Notes: generated by a model not told the origin, from the sequence alone. DNA of 64,000 nucleotides from Rhyacichthys aspro (GCA_036850595.1 CM072152.1:20349179-20413178); one strand, 5' to 3'. Positions 27,868 to 40,590 are shown, counted from the stretch's first letter. A program made the numbers and translations.

Positions 27868-28340
27868 CTTAAGACGTCTTCTAGGCTTCATTATCAAGGA
27901 CTATAATAAATGAGAATTATTCCTGAATGGGAGCTTTGTCCAATCACAGTATGCGTCAGGAAAAAGGAGCACTGCCATTGGCCAACACTGGTATCAATAA
28001 GGAAGTAATGGCTGCCGTTAAAACATAGAAAGTATGAATCCAGCACTGCCCAAAAAATAAAACAAACAAAGAAGAACAAAGAAGAAAGATAAAAAGGAAA
28101 AGGGAAGGAAACAGAGATAAATATTGGCAATTCACGTAATGGATATAATTGCCATTCTGACGGTGAAGTCAGAGCTATAAGTTTACAGTATGCTCTAAAC
28201 TTCAGGTTGTTGTGATGTATTATTATTGTATAGATGAAAAATAGTTTTGGTTTTACTTTTTTAATAAAAGAAAAGCAGCAGAGGTTCTTAGCCTGCTGCT
28301 AAGGGTGAGTGGTGTCCAAGACAGAAATGGCAAAAAGAAA
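27868..28340 (+). repeat. Unnamed dispersed element, copy B
   Basis: Diverged direct copy of 18828-19245, about 9 kb away. It shares AGTAATGGCTGCCG, ATAAATATTGGCAATTC, GCTCTAAACT, GGTTTTACTTTTTTAA and GGGTGAGTGGTGTC in the same order. Copy B is longer, mainly through an AAAGAAGAA-type insertion near 28065-28110. It is not identified with any named family from sequence alone. Confidence 0.7.
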
Positions 28341-29755
28341 ATGGAGTAGTGCAGCTTTAACTGTGACAGACGAATCTATGGACAATAGACCTGTCATTAC
28401 AACAGTCAGTCTCTGCACAAAATGATTTACCATCACCTCTAGTTGTGTGTTGGACTCTTTAAAGTCTGACAACGGGCTTCCAGAGATTTGTTTAAAGAGA
28501 CCAGCACTGTTTACCATGTCATCATTTTTATATATTTAGTTTGTAAATGCAACTCATTAAGCAGATGTAAAGTAAAGTAAGGAGTATGTTTGTTTGCTGT
28601 TTAATGTTGGGTCTCAGCTGCGATGTTCACTGGAGCATACACATTTACTAACTTTAGCAGATTTTACTGTAAACCACACCTGATGTCGCCTGAGCTCACA
28701 GCTCTGAGTGAAGATGAAGTAAATTGTAATAACTGCATTTGGTTGTATTTAGAGCAGAGGAGATGCTTCAGGAGAAATCATAGGAATTAATAACAGTGAG
28801 GAAAGGTCCACATAAATGACCACTAACTAACCAATGTGACAGGAGCTCTGATTATTGCCATGATCCTTTTAAAAACAAAAAAAAAATACATGTACAGTAA
28901 ATGCCAACTGGAATCATATCTTGTGAAAGCAGTTTCATCGTCATCGCTTTAGTTGGACTGGAGCTGGACAGAGCTGGAGGAAGCAACAGAAACAGAAATA
29001 AGCAAATGAGAGTTAGACCCAGAGAGACTGTGTGTTTCTGGATCATTTAGAGACACAAGAGGAGTATAGTAGCTGCACATGTTACTAGAACAAAGCACCA
29101 CTAACTGTAGACTTTAGCTTTTGTGCTTCCTTAACTCTGACATTGTTCCAAACATACAGTCACTTGTACATCTTACATGCATTTTCTAGTCACAAACACT
29201 GATATTCTATTCAAGGCCCAATTGCCAGGATGACATCTCAGTATTGGGTCCATATTCTGCTTATTTTCTTTATAAAAAACAGCATATTTTTCAGAAATAG
29301 CGTGTGCAGATTATAGACTGACTCAGTCCTGTCCTCCGGCTGAGCGTCTGTGTTCGACCTGCGAGTGAGCCATTCACACAAACCCTCCTCAATGTGCCAT
29401 TTAAAGCACGCTGCGAGCTGCACTGCCTTGGGGTCAAATTGTCCTTTTTGTAATTGCGAGCACAAATGGTTCCTTTTAATAGCATTTTACTTTTCCCACC
29501 ATCCGTTAAAGTCACAGCGCTATCCCAGATTCAGTATGATTTTAAGGTATAACATTAGACCTGATTTTATTTTAGCTTGAAAGCTACAAGCATTTGAGTC
29601 CTCACCATCATCTTTCTCTCAAACAGCCCCAAAAATATCCGACTGCTGTTCATCAGATTGCAAATGGTGCATGTAAAGTGAGTGAGCTGGGTCTTTTCAC
29701 CCTTCAGGAAGCAGCAGCTGGAGGAGACAGCACTGACGCAAAGTGGAGGAAAAGG

Positions 29756-29834
29756 GAAGAAGAAGAAGAAGAAGAAGAAGAAGAAGAAGAAGAAGAAGAA
29801 GAAGAAGAAGAAGAAGAAGAAGAAGAAGAAGAAG
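29756..29834. repeat. (AGA)n microsatellite
   Basis: A run of about 26 AGA units, followed by a short A run and a (CA)n tract ending near 29853. Open frames through it (poly-Glu, poly-Lys, poly-Arg, poly-Ser) are artefacts of the repeat. Confidence 0.97.
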
Positions 29835-30851
29835 AAAAAACACACACACACACGAGTGAGGGGCTGCTATTAATCTCTGCCTTCATTCATGGCTCTACAA
29901 TGGATTGCAGCTGTGGAGGCAGATAAAAACTGGGCTTTTACTGTTGAGGTGATTATCTGCAGTGAGGCGGCCGGTGGAGGTATGATCAGTACAACAGCAC
30001 AGGGACAGACAGAGGACACACTGAGAGACGAGGAGGAAGAGGACATTATGAAGCAAGGGAATATGAGACATTAAAATCAAAGGTCTCTGCTGATGTCTAA
30101 CATACACAAAAATAGGTTCACAGGGACAAATAATGGCTGAATATAAAAAACAGATGATGTTTGTGTCTTTAAGCCCCTCCCATAAGCCCACTGAGGATGT
30201 CGTGTATGTTGTTTGTGTCTTTAAGTCTGGCCTGAAAAGCTAACTGAACTCTGATTGGTCACATGGCAAATAGGATATTATTAAAGATTATATTAAAAGG
30301 ATGTCTTGATACCACTTTTCCAGAACGAGCACTAACACTCACATTTCACAAATACTTAACAAACCATACACAAGATTTCAATGCCATCTTCACTTTCAAG
30401 ATGTTTAATTGTTGACTTTCATGCTTCTTGACATTTTTGCAAGAGTTTGTTTTACTTTTATCATCCATGTTTACAGTATTTATTTAAATCTTCTATAGAC
30501 TGACAAAAAGAGGTACTCATGGGGCAGTACCAACCTTACACTCTTATAGCTCATAACACCCTCCTCAAAGTAGAAGCTAATTAATTGTATTACTGTGTAT
30601 TACTGGGCACTTGTAATCAAAGTTATACTAATACTTATCCACTGTGTTTTTTTGGTGGAGCTTGTGCACAGAAGCTTCTCAGGTTCAAATCTCCTCATTT
30701 CCATCTTTCCTCTCTCTTTCCTCTTTGTCTAAAAGCATGAAAGCAAACCAAGTTTTAGATTAGGTTAAAAAGAAAGGCATGAATTTGGCATAGTCTGATC
30801 ATACATGTCTAAAATAGAGGGCTGCTGCTTTCAGGAAAAATGGAAACTGGA

Positions 30852-30852
<1 letters not shown>

Positions 30853-30887
<35 letters not shown>
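30853..30887. repeat. (TTA)n microsatellite
   Basis: About eleven TTA units in AT-rich intergenic DNA. Confidence 0.9.
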
Positions 30888-30888
<1 letters not shown>

Positions 30889-33800
30889 AAATGTTATAAA
30901 TGTTTGTAATTGTAGCAAACCGAGCCATTAATTCACCAAGATAATGTTGCCAAAGAAGCAAAGAAATGAAAAAGAGCCAGTTATTTAGGTCAGGTCACAT
31001 TTAATTTTGTGTAATAAATAAAATATTAATTTTTATTATAAATAAATTGATTAGAAATTTTTAAGTAAAATATAATAAATAATTAAATAAATTATTCAGT
31101 GAAGTGGAGTAAATAAAATACTGTGAGTGGATTGTGCGAGGTGAGAGGACGAACCGTCGGCTGATACCGAGCTCTTTAATATTGTTTGTTTATCTCGACT
31201 GAACAGAGGCACACAATAGAGATGTTATCGGAGCACCTGAGACTGAGAAACATTTCAGATCACGGAGCAAAGGCGATAAGCTACATTTAAGATTGAATTA
31301 GGGGGAGGTGTAATCAGATAGCTCTGCTCCTTTTACTCACTCAGATCTGAATATGTTTATAAAGGAACGCAAATGAAACGTGTCATGTTTAAATAAAGAG
31401 GAATAAACTGTCCGTGCTGCAGTGGCCAGAGGGAAATACATGTTTAAAGTCTCCATCAAAACATCTAGAGGTGAGTAGAGTGGTCAAAAAATGCTCTCAT
31501 TATAAAATATGTGAGTTAAGAATCACAAATTGATTAAGGATAAAACTGCTCAAGGAATGGCTTCATTTTGATTCATTGTTCAAATAAAAAGTGCAAAGTA
31601 ACCAACCTGTGAGTGTTTGTTTTTTTTTACATGAAAATACACAAACAATAAAAAGAACATGGAGTCATGAGCCACGTTTCCATAAAGGGATTTTGATTTT
31701 TTTGTTTACTTGAGGTGTCTTTTTATATCAGACTTAATGCACATAAAGAAGCTGATATAAAGCCCCATTAAGAGCCAGATAAACTTAAACATATCAGAAC
31801 ATAAAAAGCTATATTCATTTTTCCTCCTTAATGTGACTTGTGACCTTGACTCTAGTCTCTGGCTTCTGGTTTATTTGCTTTTGAATAACTAATGTAAATG
31901 AACTTAATTAATGTAAAAAAACAACATAAAATTTTACTTAAAACACTAAAACCGTGATACAAACCAGTTTTACTGAGCCAGTCAGTCATTTATGCTAATC
32001 ACTGAGGGGCACAGTAATACTGACTAAAAATAGAAGTATAGAAGAAAGTTAGTTTTCATGAAGTCTAATCTCACAGGTATAATTTAATTTAAAAGTTTCC
32101 CAAGAAAGTAGCTACTTTTAATTATACAAAAATGGCTCAGGTGACCTTTGAGGAGTCCTCTGAGGTCCAGTAAAGTCCTGAATCTGTGAAAAGGCCTGTC
32201 CCGTCTGTGGCCTGTGTGTTTGAAATGCTGTGCTTAAACAGAACAGCAGTGCAGTCACAAAGCAATCAGCGGAGGGCTGTAGACGCGGGGGGCAGCGCCT
32301 GGGGGCCACTGTCGAGAGGTGAGACACAAGTTGAGTTTATTGACACTTGTGTATGAAATGTGTTAGCGCTGTTCCCCTCTGGGACGATCGCTCCAGCAGC
32401 AGCGCTCAGGCAGAAAGCTACAGGACACAGTCACCTTTGGTCTTTCAGTCGAAGTGAGAAAAGGAAGCATGACACCAGTGAATGGGACATTGATCTGTTC
32501 TAGGATCCTTAAATAACCCGACCTTCCAGAGAGAATAACAAACAACTATTGTGCTGTGCAAAATGACATGTATATATTACGGTAAATAAAAGATAAAGGC
32601 TTACTAAGTGTCCTGTTGTGTCACTTTGAAACTCTAGATGGAGTCATGAGCTACCGGTCTCTATGGATTTACACCCAACGCAGCACAACGGCACATTTTA
32701 GAAGTGTTTTGATAAAATGCTTGAGTTTGTGAACGCAGCAGTTTTATTTTGAACTGACTCTGCATCAAGCAGCACAGACCAGATGTGACAAAAGGCAAAA
32801 TAGTACCTCTGGTGTAAATTCAAATAAAGCTTGCATCATCATGTTTCACAAATACAAAAGATTGGTTTTGTGTGGACAATACAAAGAGTGTTATTTCTTA
32901 AGTCGTGAAAGTAGTTTCAATGCTGATTGTTCTTGTCAATACTTATTTAATGCTGCATAATGACTTTCACATTGTTTGATCATGACACATGATTTTTCAG
33001 AACAAAAATTGAACTACTCAGAGAAAACAAGAAGACAAAGCTCACAGAAACAGAACAGCAGTCTGACTGAGTGAGAGGAGGGTAAAACAAGAGTTATCTC
33101 ACACAGTGTTGCTAAGGCAAAGTCACTGCTTACACTAGTTAAATCATATGTTAAATAAATTATCTTTAGTTTATGTATTTGGCTGCAAAACTCTTAGCTG
33201 ACTAAAATGTCATGTCATTAATCAGCCTTTTTGGATACATAATTATTATAAATTAGTCACTTTTGCCCTGTTTTCCACCTTTTGAGAGTCACGCCTTAGT
33301 TTTTTATCAACCATACTCTCATTTATTGTCAATTGACCTCCACTTTCTTGTTATTGCAGGTAAATGTGTCATAAAACATGTTGCTGCTGTGACATAAAAA
33401 TAAATGTTGTAAGGTTTGTTTTTCCACAGTCTATTAGAGTATCTTGTCTTTGAGACTTCAAGACTAATCTCTGTATTTTTGTCTGTCAAGTTTATTTTGT
33501 TTTTCTGGGACATAAGCACAAAAATTGATGCACCTCTTTGTTTTCCATTGTGACAGATTTGACATTGTCTCTGTGTAAACCGCTGTCACCCGCTGGAGTG
33601 GCTCTATTTGAACTGAAGCATGGTTTGGTCAGAGACATGATGCTATTGACCTTCTGCCTAAATATAGAGCCGATCATGAGCCTGGTGTTGCAGGACGATT
33701 ACAGCTCTTAAAAGACAAAAACACCTTTTGTGGCCGGGCTGCTGTATTCGTGCAACGTCTCACACATCGTCCCAGAAATCAATAGTAACATCCACTCTCC

Positions 33801-34794
33801 TGGTGTGCGTTTTCCTGTGTGTACGTGAGTCTGAGCTCATGATAAGTGCTGTTTTTTATGCTCTTGATTGTGCAGCTGACTGGAGCAGTTAATGACAGCC
33901 CTGAGTACCTCCACGCTCCTCTGACTGTGGGGGATGGGACAAAAGCAGAGGGAAAAACCCATTTTCCAGAGCAGCAGACAGTTTTTTATTCATAAACCTG
34001 TATGAAACGTGGCCAGCGGTTTGCCTTTATAATGCACTCTGTGAGTCTCAATTAAATCAAAGCTCTTGGACGGCCTGCCGACATCACAGGCAGCGAACAA
34101 AAAGCTTTCAGCAGGTTGTGAATGTAGTCAATTGCAAACAAGATGTGCATTTCAATGAATCATTCAGACTTGGACGAGAAGAGGAAATGGATGAGTTGGG
34201 CTAATAAAAACACAGGAATAAATAAGGACCCGGTGCTGATTTTCAAAAGGGATTCCCTCTATTTCTCTGCTGCATTTGTTTTATCTTGTCCTTTTGATCC
34301 AGCAACCACTAAAATAAACCTGTTTATGATCAAACCAAAGAAACACTTAGAGCAAAACACTGTACCTTTAACTGTATTAAACGCTCAAGACCAAGTCCAA
34401 GGAAGAATTATACATGCGTTATTTAAACATAAAGAACATAATGAATGATATTTTCTAAAACAATGCAGTCACAGCTGTTTGTAAATGATCTAATCATCAA
34501 GTTTGTTTTTGTACATAAAAACCCATTTTTCTCCAAATCATATCAATCATCACTGAAATACAACACCTGCTCACAGATCACCAGGTGAAGCCATTAGTTT
34601 AAATCATTACCTTCTCACTAAACACAGAATAAAAGCTGACATGGCTGGTCAATACAAGGATCAATAATCAGACAACTGTTATCAATATTGATATAAATGT
34701 TTTGGTCGATGCAGTTTTTGAATTTTAAGTTTAAAAAATTAGATTATTTAATATATAGTATCACATCATGTGGTAAAGTACAGTATGGAATATG

Positions 34795-34855
34795 TATGGA
34801 ATGGTAAGGTCTGGTATGGTAAGTTATGATATGGTATGGTATAGTATAGTATGAT
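34795..34855. repeat. Imperfect ATGGT/ATAGT pentanucleotide repeat
   Basis: A tract of TATGGTATGGTATAGTATAGTATG-type units with substitutions, in AT-rich intergenic DNA. Confidence 0.75.
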
Positions 34856-36277
34856 GAATTTACTGTTAAAAACATTAATGTTAAATTTTGTGATCTGCAA
34901 TATTGGATTGCTCTAAAAAACTACCAAAAGAAACATACATTAATATATTTCAAAATAAAAGTCTTCAAATTACTGAAAATGAACAGTATCACATCAGGCT
35001 TTTGAGTTAAAAAGATTGTATGTTAATCTAGTTTGTCATCATACTTTTTGTACCGTTGCAGCGGTGTCCTGAGAAAGTTGCATTTCTACTACACCAAACG
35101 AGTCTTCTTCCAGCAACATTCATATATTTTCACATCATCTGGTCATTGGTGTGAAACAGTATGCCCTGAGGAACTGTGAACACTTAACTGTAATTCAGAG
35201 TTCTGCAGTGATCTGGGTTAATGCTGTGGTGATGTAGATTCTCACACAATACTGTGGTGTTGATGAACTGATTTATTAAGAACTGATATTCAGCGGTTCA
35301 AAGGGAGCAACATCGATAAAGGTAATCTGTCAAGTCTCCGATGTTTTCCCTGTGAATGTATTCAAACCTGAAGCCTCACCTTCTCTTGTAATAAACACTG
35401 TGTCTCTCGGTCTCTGTGTGAGTCAGAGTCAAGTGTGAGCCGCTCTCAGTCAAAGAGCAGTGAGACTCAAACACGAGACTTCCCTCGAGAGAGCCGTCGA
35501 GATGTGACATACAACTTTAATGAGAACAAAACTGTTACACGTGGCTTCGACAGCGGCTCATTTATTGACTCTGCTCCGGAGTCGAGACCACACACAGTTA
35601 ACATTTACACTCAAGTGGACGACACTGAAACAAGGAAAGCAGCAGTAAATGTGGGTAACTCATTCAAGTTCATAATAAAGTATTAAAATGTGTGTTTATT
35701 GATGCAAGTATGAGTCAAACACATTACATATCTGCTCATTTCTCTCTTATTTAGACTCATCTGTCAGTAAAATTCACATATTAAGTGACGGTTTTCTGTT
35801 TAACCCAAAGACACTTCCAGTTGTTGGACGGCCCACTCTTCCTCCTGGGTCCCGGGTTCAGTTCAAATGTAATACTTTCTTTACAGTTTGTAATAACTAG
35901 GTGCGATTTAACAGTAGCAAAATAATAATAAATAAATAAATAAATACAATGACTGAATAATGAAATATCATTTATACATGCAACTATACATGAGCTTATT
36001 GTTCAAGGCTAAAACATAAATAAATAATGCTTAACCTAATGGTAATTAAGTAGGAGTAGTGCGCTGTAAATAAATTGTACAATGAAAAAAAAATACTATA
36101 ACATGATACCTAATACTATAGAAAAATACCATATATGCTACAGATTAAAAATAACATGGTAAATATAATATGCCATGAAAATTGACATGTCTCTCCTACA
36201 AGAGAAAGGAGTGACCTTGATTTTTGTCATTGCTTAAATCAGAACAACCGTGCTTCAATAATGCATGCATACATTCA

Positions 36278-36440
36278 AACCTGTTATTTATTTATTTTTA
36301 TTGACTATTTATTGGATAGGGACAGTATACGTCATGTCACACACTACAGTGTTTATAGTTGAGGCTAATTCACGATGAAAGCTCATACAAAAGGAACAAA
36401 ACATGATCTAAAAAACAGTTTAAAGACAGGGCAGACACAA
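36278..36440. repeat. Possible interspersed repeat fragment
   Basis: The piece TTTATTGGATAGGGACAGTA and the following sequence resemble a family I have seen often in teleost intergenic DNA. I cannot name the family or fix its ends. Confidence 0.35.
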
Positions 36441-37175
36441 AGACGTATAGCAGGTATGTTAAAGCTATTTTGGCATTCCCCTAAACACCTTTTTACTTGA
36501 TTGGCCCAGAATCCCTCAGACATTAATTAGAAAAAATATCTGTGCATAGAAAAAGATATTGGTTGACAGTCAGAAAGTGTCCAGTGCATTTAACAGTATA
36601 GTGGATGGAAACTGTTCTTGTTCTGCCCCAAAACACTGTAACTCAATAGTCAACCATTTAAATCAATCATTAGCTGGTGTTTGATAATATATGGATCGCC
36701 CTAAAGCCATTGTCAGCAGAAACCAGACACTTTACATCATGAGTTTCACATAAAAACACACGCAGGTCTGTGTCGATGGCTCAGATATTTTTTTTTTTTT
36801 TTTTTCTTTTCTGGCAGTGTGTGAAAAATCGATGGCATAGCTTTGTGCCAGCCCCGGGCCCTGCAGGTCCCTGTGGACTAGCTCAGTTTATTGTGCTCAA
36901 AAAAAGGCAATTACAATGTTAATGTGTCGCGGCAGGAGAGCGCTGCACCCCCCTCCTGTTCCTGTGGGTGGATGTGTGTGTGGAGGGTGGAGGACGTCAA
37001 AGATTGATGGAGAGAGCGGAGTCAACATGGGTTAACAGCAAAACGGCGTCTGGGGAGAGTTTGTGATCAAATACAGACAGAGTTAGCTTCACAAAGCACT
37101 GGAGCCACTGAATTAGCCTTTTTTTTACCTGAAACTGGAGAAAGATACAATCGAGATACGAAGAGGATTGGGTTT

Positions 37176-38235
37176 TGTCCTGGTTTAGCCCTGGTTAATC
37201 CCGAGGGTTAGTCCTGGTTTCAGACTGTGGTGTAATAATGCTTTGACTTTGGTTTAATCCTTGGTTTGCAATTAGTTCTGTATAAATCCTGGTTTAGTCT
37301 GATGTTTAGATCTATTTAGATGTATTTCAGTCTTCGGTTAAGTCCTGGTCTCCATAATGGGTAAAATCAAGAGTGTCTGCTAGATTAGACTTGGATTACC
37401 ATTGGTTTATTCCAGTGCAGTACTAAATCAAGGTTCACTCCCAGGATTGAGTCCTAGTTGTTCTGTTCAGTACTGCATTAGTCCAGTTTAGTTCTGACTT
37501 AGTTCCAGTTTTAGTTCTGTTTAGCTGTAATTCAGTCTGGTTAGATCTAGTCACAGGTTTCAGTGCTGGTTTAATACTGGGTCAATTCAGGATTTGGCTC
37601 TTATTTAGCCCTGGTATTGGTCCAGTTTAGTTCTATGCAAGTCCAGGTCCAGGTTTGAGCCCTATTAATCCATAATTCCTGAGTTAAGACCTTAATTCGT
37701 TCTGGTTTAGCCCTGATTAATCCTGGGATCAGTCCTGGTCTCAGTCCCTGGTTTAATATTGGGTTAATTCAATGTTTAGTCCTGGTTTTAGTTCTGTATT
37801 AGTCCAGTCCAGTGCGGAATTAATCCTACTTAACTCCTGGATTAGCCTTGTTCCTTATTTGTCTAGTTTAGTCCTGTAAATAAACCCTAGTTCTTTTCTT
37901 TTATCCTGATTAAGTCCTGTGTTTATTAAGGTTTTGTGCTAGTTGAATCTTAGTGTTGGATTAGTGGGTTAGTTCTTGTTTAGTCCTGGTTCAGTCTTGG
38001 GTTTAGTCCTGTTTTTAGCTCAGATTTTGTCTAGTTCAGATTTAGCTTTGGTCCAGTCCTGGGATTCATTTTGATTAAGTCTTGGTTTATTTTAATTCAC
38101 AGTTTTCACAGTTTATAGTTCATTCTGGTTTTACTCCTGAATCCTGGCTTTAGTCTTGTGTTTATTCCTTAGTTTAGACCCAGTTTAGTCCATGTTTTCT
38201 TCAGGTTTTGTCCCAGTTTTGTCTCAGCAGGTTTA
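37176..38235. repeat. Degenerate minisatellite, unit near TTTAGTCCTGGT
   Basis: About 1 kb is built from diverged copies of a unit of roughly 11-13 bases close to TTTAGTCCTGGT. Phrases such as TAGTCCTGGTTT, TTTAGCCCTGGTTAATCC, TTTAGTCCTGTTTTTAG and GTTCTGGTTTAGCCCTG recur across the block. Copies vary in length and base, so the array is old or unstable. No open frame crosses it. Confidence 0.85.
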
Positions 38236-39045
38236 ATTATAGTCATCTTAATGATTAATTGATTACAAATGCTCGTACCTGTATATGTTTGATGTCTGTT
38301 GGAGTGTATTATGATCACAGAGAAATACACGTATAAAGCTGCTCCATAAACAGATCCAGAGGCAGATATATTTTATTGTCCCGTGCTGTTCCTGTTACTG
38401 GAGCCATCAGGCAGCACTAATACAAACCCCATTTCAGCTGAGTCTCTGGGGAGCCCATAATAAGCCATTAAACAGGCGCATTAGAGCTAATGAAAAGGCT
38501 CTCAGTGGTTTACTCTGTGGGCCACCTGGACGTCTCCCTCTGAGTGGGACTGAGGGGCGGCCGCTCTGATCCTCTCTGTCAGAAATAACTATGATGTGTG
38601 CTCTTCTTGTCACGTGACTGTTTCCAGGTACAACTCACACTGATGCCGGTTTATTTTAATGTTTGTGTAAATCAGTCACACTTTAGTATTTTATTTGTAT
38701 TATTTAGATGCTTTTTTCCACAGTTTTTGGTTTAAACATTGACTGACTTTTTAAAATTAGACATTCACTTGTATAATCCTCAAAGTGCATGACTAGTCTG
38801 TCCCTGTCCAGTGTGTGTTGGGCCCAATAAAGCAGATATATATAGTCTGCTGGATGTACGTAGCTCTGATTTTATGGGTTTTTTTATTACAGTTTTCACA
38901 AATGCACACTAAAACCAATGACTTCTGGTTTGCTTGTTGCTTGTTTTTTGTTTTTTTTTTGTTTTGTTTTTTTATTGTTTTCATTTATTTATTTATTTTT
39001 TATTACTGATTCTTTTTTTTTCTTTCTTTCTTTCTTTATTTTTTT

Positions 39046-39112
39046 TATTTTAATTTTAATTTTATTTTAATTTTAATTTTAATTTTAATTTTAATTTTAA
39101 TTTTAATTTTAG
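39046..39112. repeat. (TTTTAA)n repeat in a T-rich tract
   Basis: About eleven copies of ATTTTA or TTTTAA units, preceded by T-rich and TTTC-repeat sequence from about 38940. Confidence 0.95.
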
Positions 39113-39586
39113 GTTTATGGTGGTGTAAGTACATTTATTCTATTTATTTCATGTTTTAAATATTCCTTATTTAGTAACAATGCATATATGTCATCACAGT
39201 TAAAAAATTGAATGTGCTTGTAGGGCTTATTTTCACTGACAAATATATCGTTAAATTAAATCAAAATAGGAAAATATGGATAGTTTATTATTTTTATACA
39301 CACAAATACTTCTAAATTCTCGGAAAAAAAAAAAAAAAAAAGTGCTATCCGAGTCAGTTTTTGTCCTTGTTTTTGATGCATTACATGGATCCATGGAATA
39401 GTATAATTGTAGGTGAATAATTAGTAATGTGTAGATCAGAACCCTCAAGTGTTAAGTCTTAAAATGTTAAATGTTACAGGCATCATTTATATGAACAAAC
39501 CTAGTCTTTGTTCATTTAAAAGCCCCACTATATGGTTTGTAAATGGCTCTTGTACTACTCCCTGTTGCACTCCTCTACGGTGGATA

Positions 39587-39607
39587 AACGCTGTCCGTGG
39601 TGCTGAA
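39587..39607 (-). promoter_or_regulatory. RE1/NRSE (REST-binding) site
   Basis: On the plus strand the core reads CGCTGTCCGTGGTGCTGAA, the reverse complement of the canonical 21-base RE1 element. Comparing base by base, 19 of 21 positions agree; only the first two plus-strand bases differ (AA for GG). REST binds RE1 to silence neuronal genes in non-neuronal cells. The nearest neuronal gene is slc32a1, whose start codon is about 6.1 kb downstream. The motif match is seen; the regulatory link is inference. Confidence 0.75.
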
Positions 39608-40344
39608 ATCTGCTCCGCTCTCACCGAGCTGTGTCTCTGATTGTGATGCAAATGTTAATGGACTGTGAGCCGCCGTGTGATTAGCCTGATGTAGACTAAT
39701 TCCCCTCCTCTGTCGTCCCCCGAGAGACCACACGGCCTTTTCTCTGTCCCTGTATTCAACGAGGGGCTAGTGTTTTCTACTCGGTTTCATCTGCCGTATA
39801 TAAACTGTACACGGATAGTCAATTGTTAAAAGAGCAGTGCTTAATATTAAGTCTATATTGACTTATTTATCCTTGAGCACTGAAATTCAGGAAGCCGTGA
39901 TGAAGCTCACACAGCACAACTGCAGCAGGTGGAAATGGGAAAATGTTCAGTCAGACTTTAGCATCTGGGGTTAGCAATGTTATCCACTCTCATTGTAATG
40001 ATGTACAGGATCATTGATTGGCAAAGGTCCATGTTTTTCTGAGTATGTTATAAAAGCTTACTGCCTAATATAAAGCACTAATGGCCTAATACTACATTTT
40101 ATCAAGGGCTTTTTAAGGATAAAGTGAATTGACACTGTTAAAAAAACAGGCAGACCAAAAGATAAATGTTTGACTTTTGTTGGCTACAAGTCAGTCGAGA
40201 AACCACTGAAGCTGCCGTCTCCCAACTCTCATTATTCAATACTGACTTCAATAATAACAATAAAGAGACAAAAGGATGGAGGTACTGTGTGACAGAAAGA
40301 AGAACTAGTGCCTGTTTATTCTACTTAATGGAGTCTAACCATTA

Positions 40345-40590
40345 GAAAAGACAAGACATTTATTTTTGTGTAGCCCAGTATCACAGCAGCCCTCAAAGGG
40401 CTTTACACACTGTACCAGACAACACCTCCTGTCTTTAGACCCTCTATCAGCATCAGGGGAAAATCTAACAAAAAACAAATACATAAATAAATAAAAATAA
40501 AAAAAAACAGCTATGGGAAAACAGAGAAACGTCAGAGAGGTTTCTTTCAGAGAGGGTCCACTCCCAGGACGGACAAGACAGTTGGAAACA
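40345..40590. repeat. Teleost interspersed repeat fragment
   Basis: The order of pieces (TTTGTGTAGCCCAGTATCAC, CTCAAAGGGCTTTACA, TTTAGACCCTCTATCAGCATC, a poly-A-rich middle, GGGAAAACAGAGAAACGTC, and TCCACTCCCAGGACGGACAAG) matches the plan of a very common teleost repeat. I cannot give the formal family name. It is an inactive fragment. Confidence 0.65.

Larger units (their letters stand above)
25201..29740. other. Gene-poor interval with GC-rich blocks
   Basis: This interval holds a GC-rich, coding-looking segment at about 25262-25506, a GAAT microsatellite at 26049-26074, a conserved-looking block at 26620-27000 containing two RFX X-box-like sites, copy B of the dispersed element (27868-28340), and a GC-richer block at 29330-29520. 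No complete gene can be supported. Confidence 0.4.
29854..37170. other. Gene-poor intergenic interval
   Basis: No gene can be supported. Contents noted: a TTA microsatellite (30853-30887), a GC-richer block at about 31130-31320, another at 33890-34110, an ATGGT-type pentanucleotide tract (34795-34855), a coding-looking segment at 35423-35686, a possible interspersed repeat (36278-36440), a long T tract (36788-36807), and a GC-richer block at about 36840-37030. The remainder is AT-rich and featureless to me. Confidence 0.4.

Noticed and set aside
29567..29926. Open frames encoding long poly-Glu, poly-Lys, poly-Phe or poly-Ser runs
   Set aside because: They are readings of one AGA microsatellite and its flanks in several frames; no protein features outside the repeat.
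34143..34448. 101-codon plus-strand frame in the gene desert
   Set aside because: AT-rich codons, no family resemblance, no splice context.
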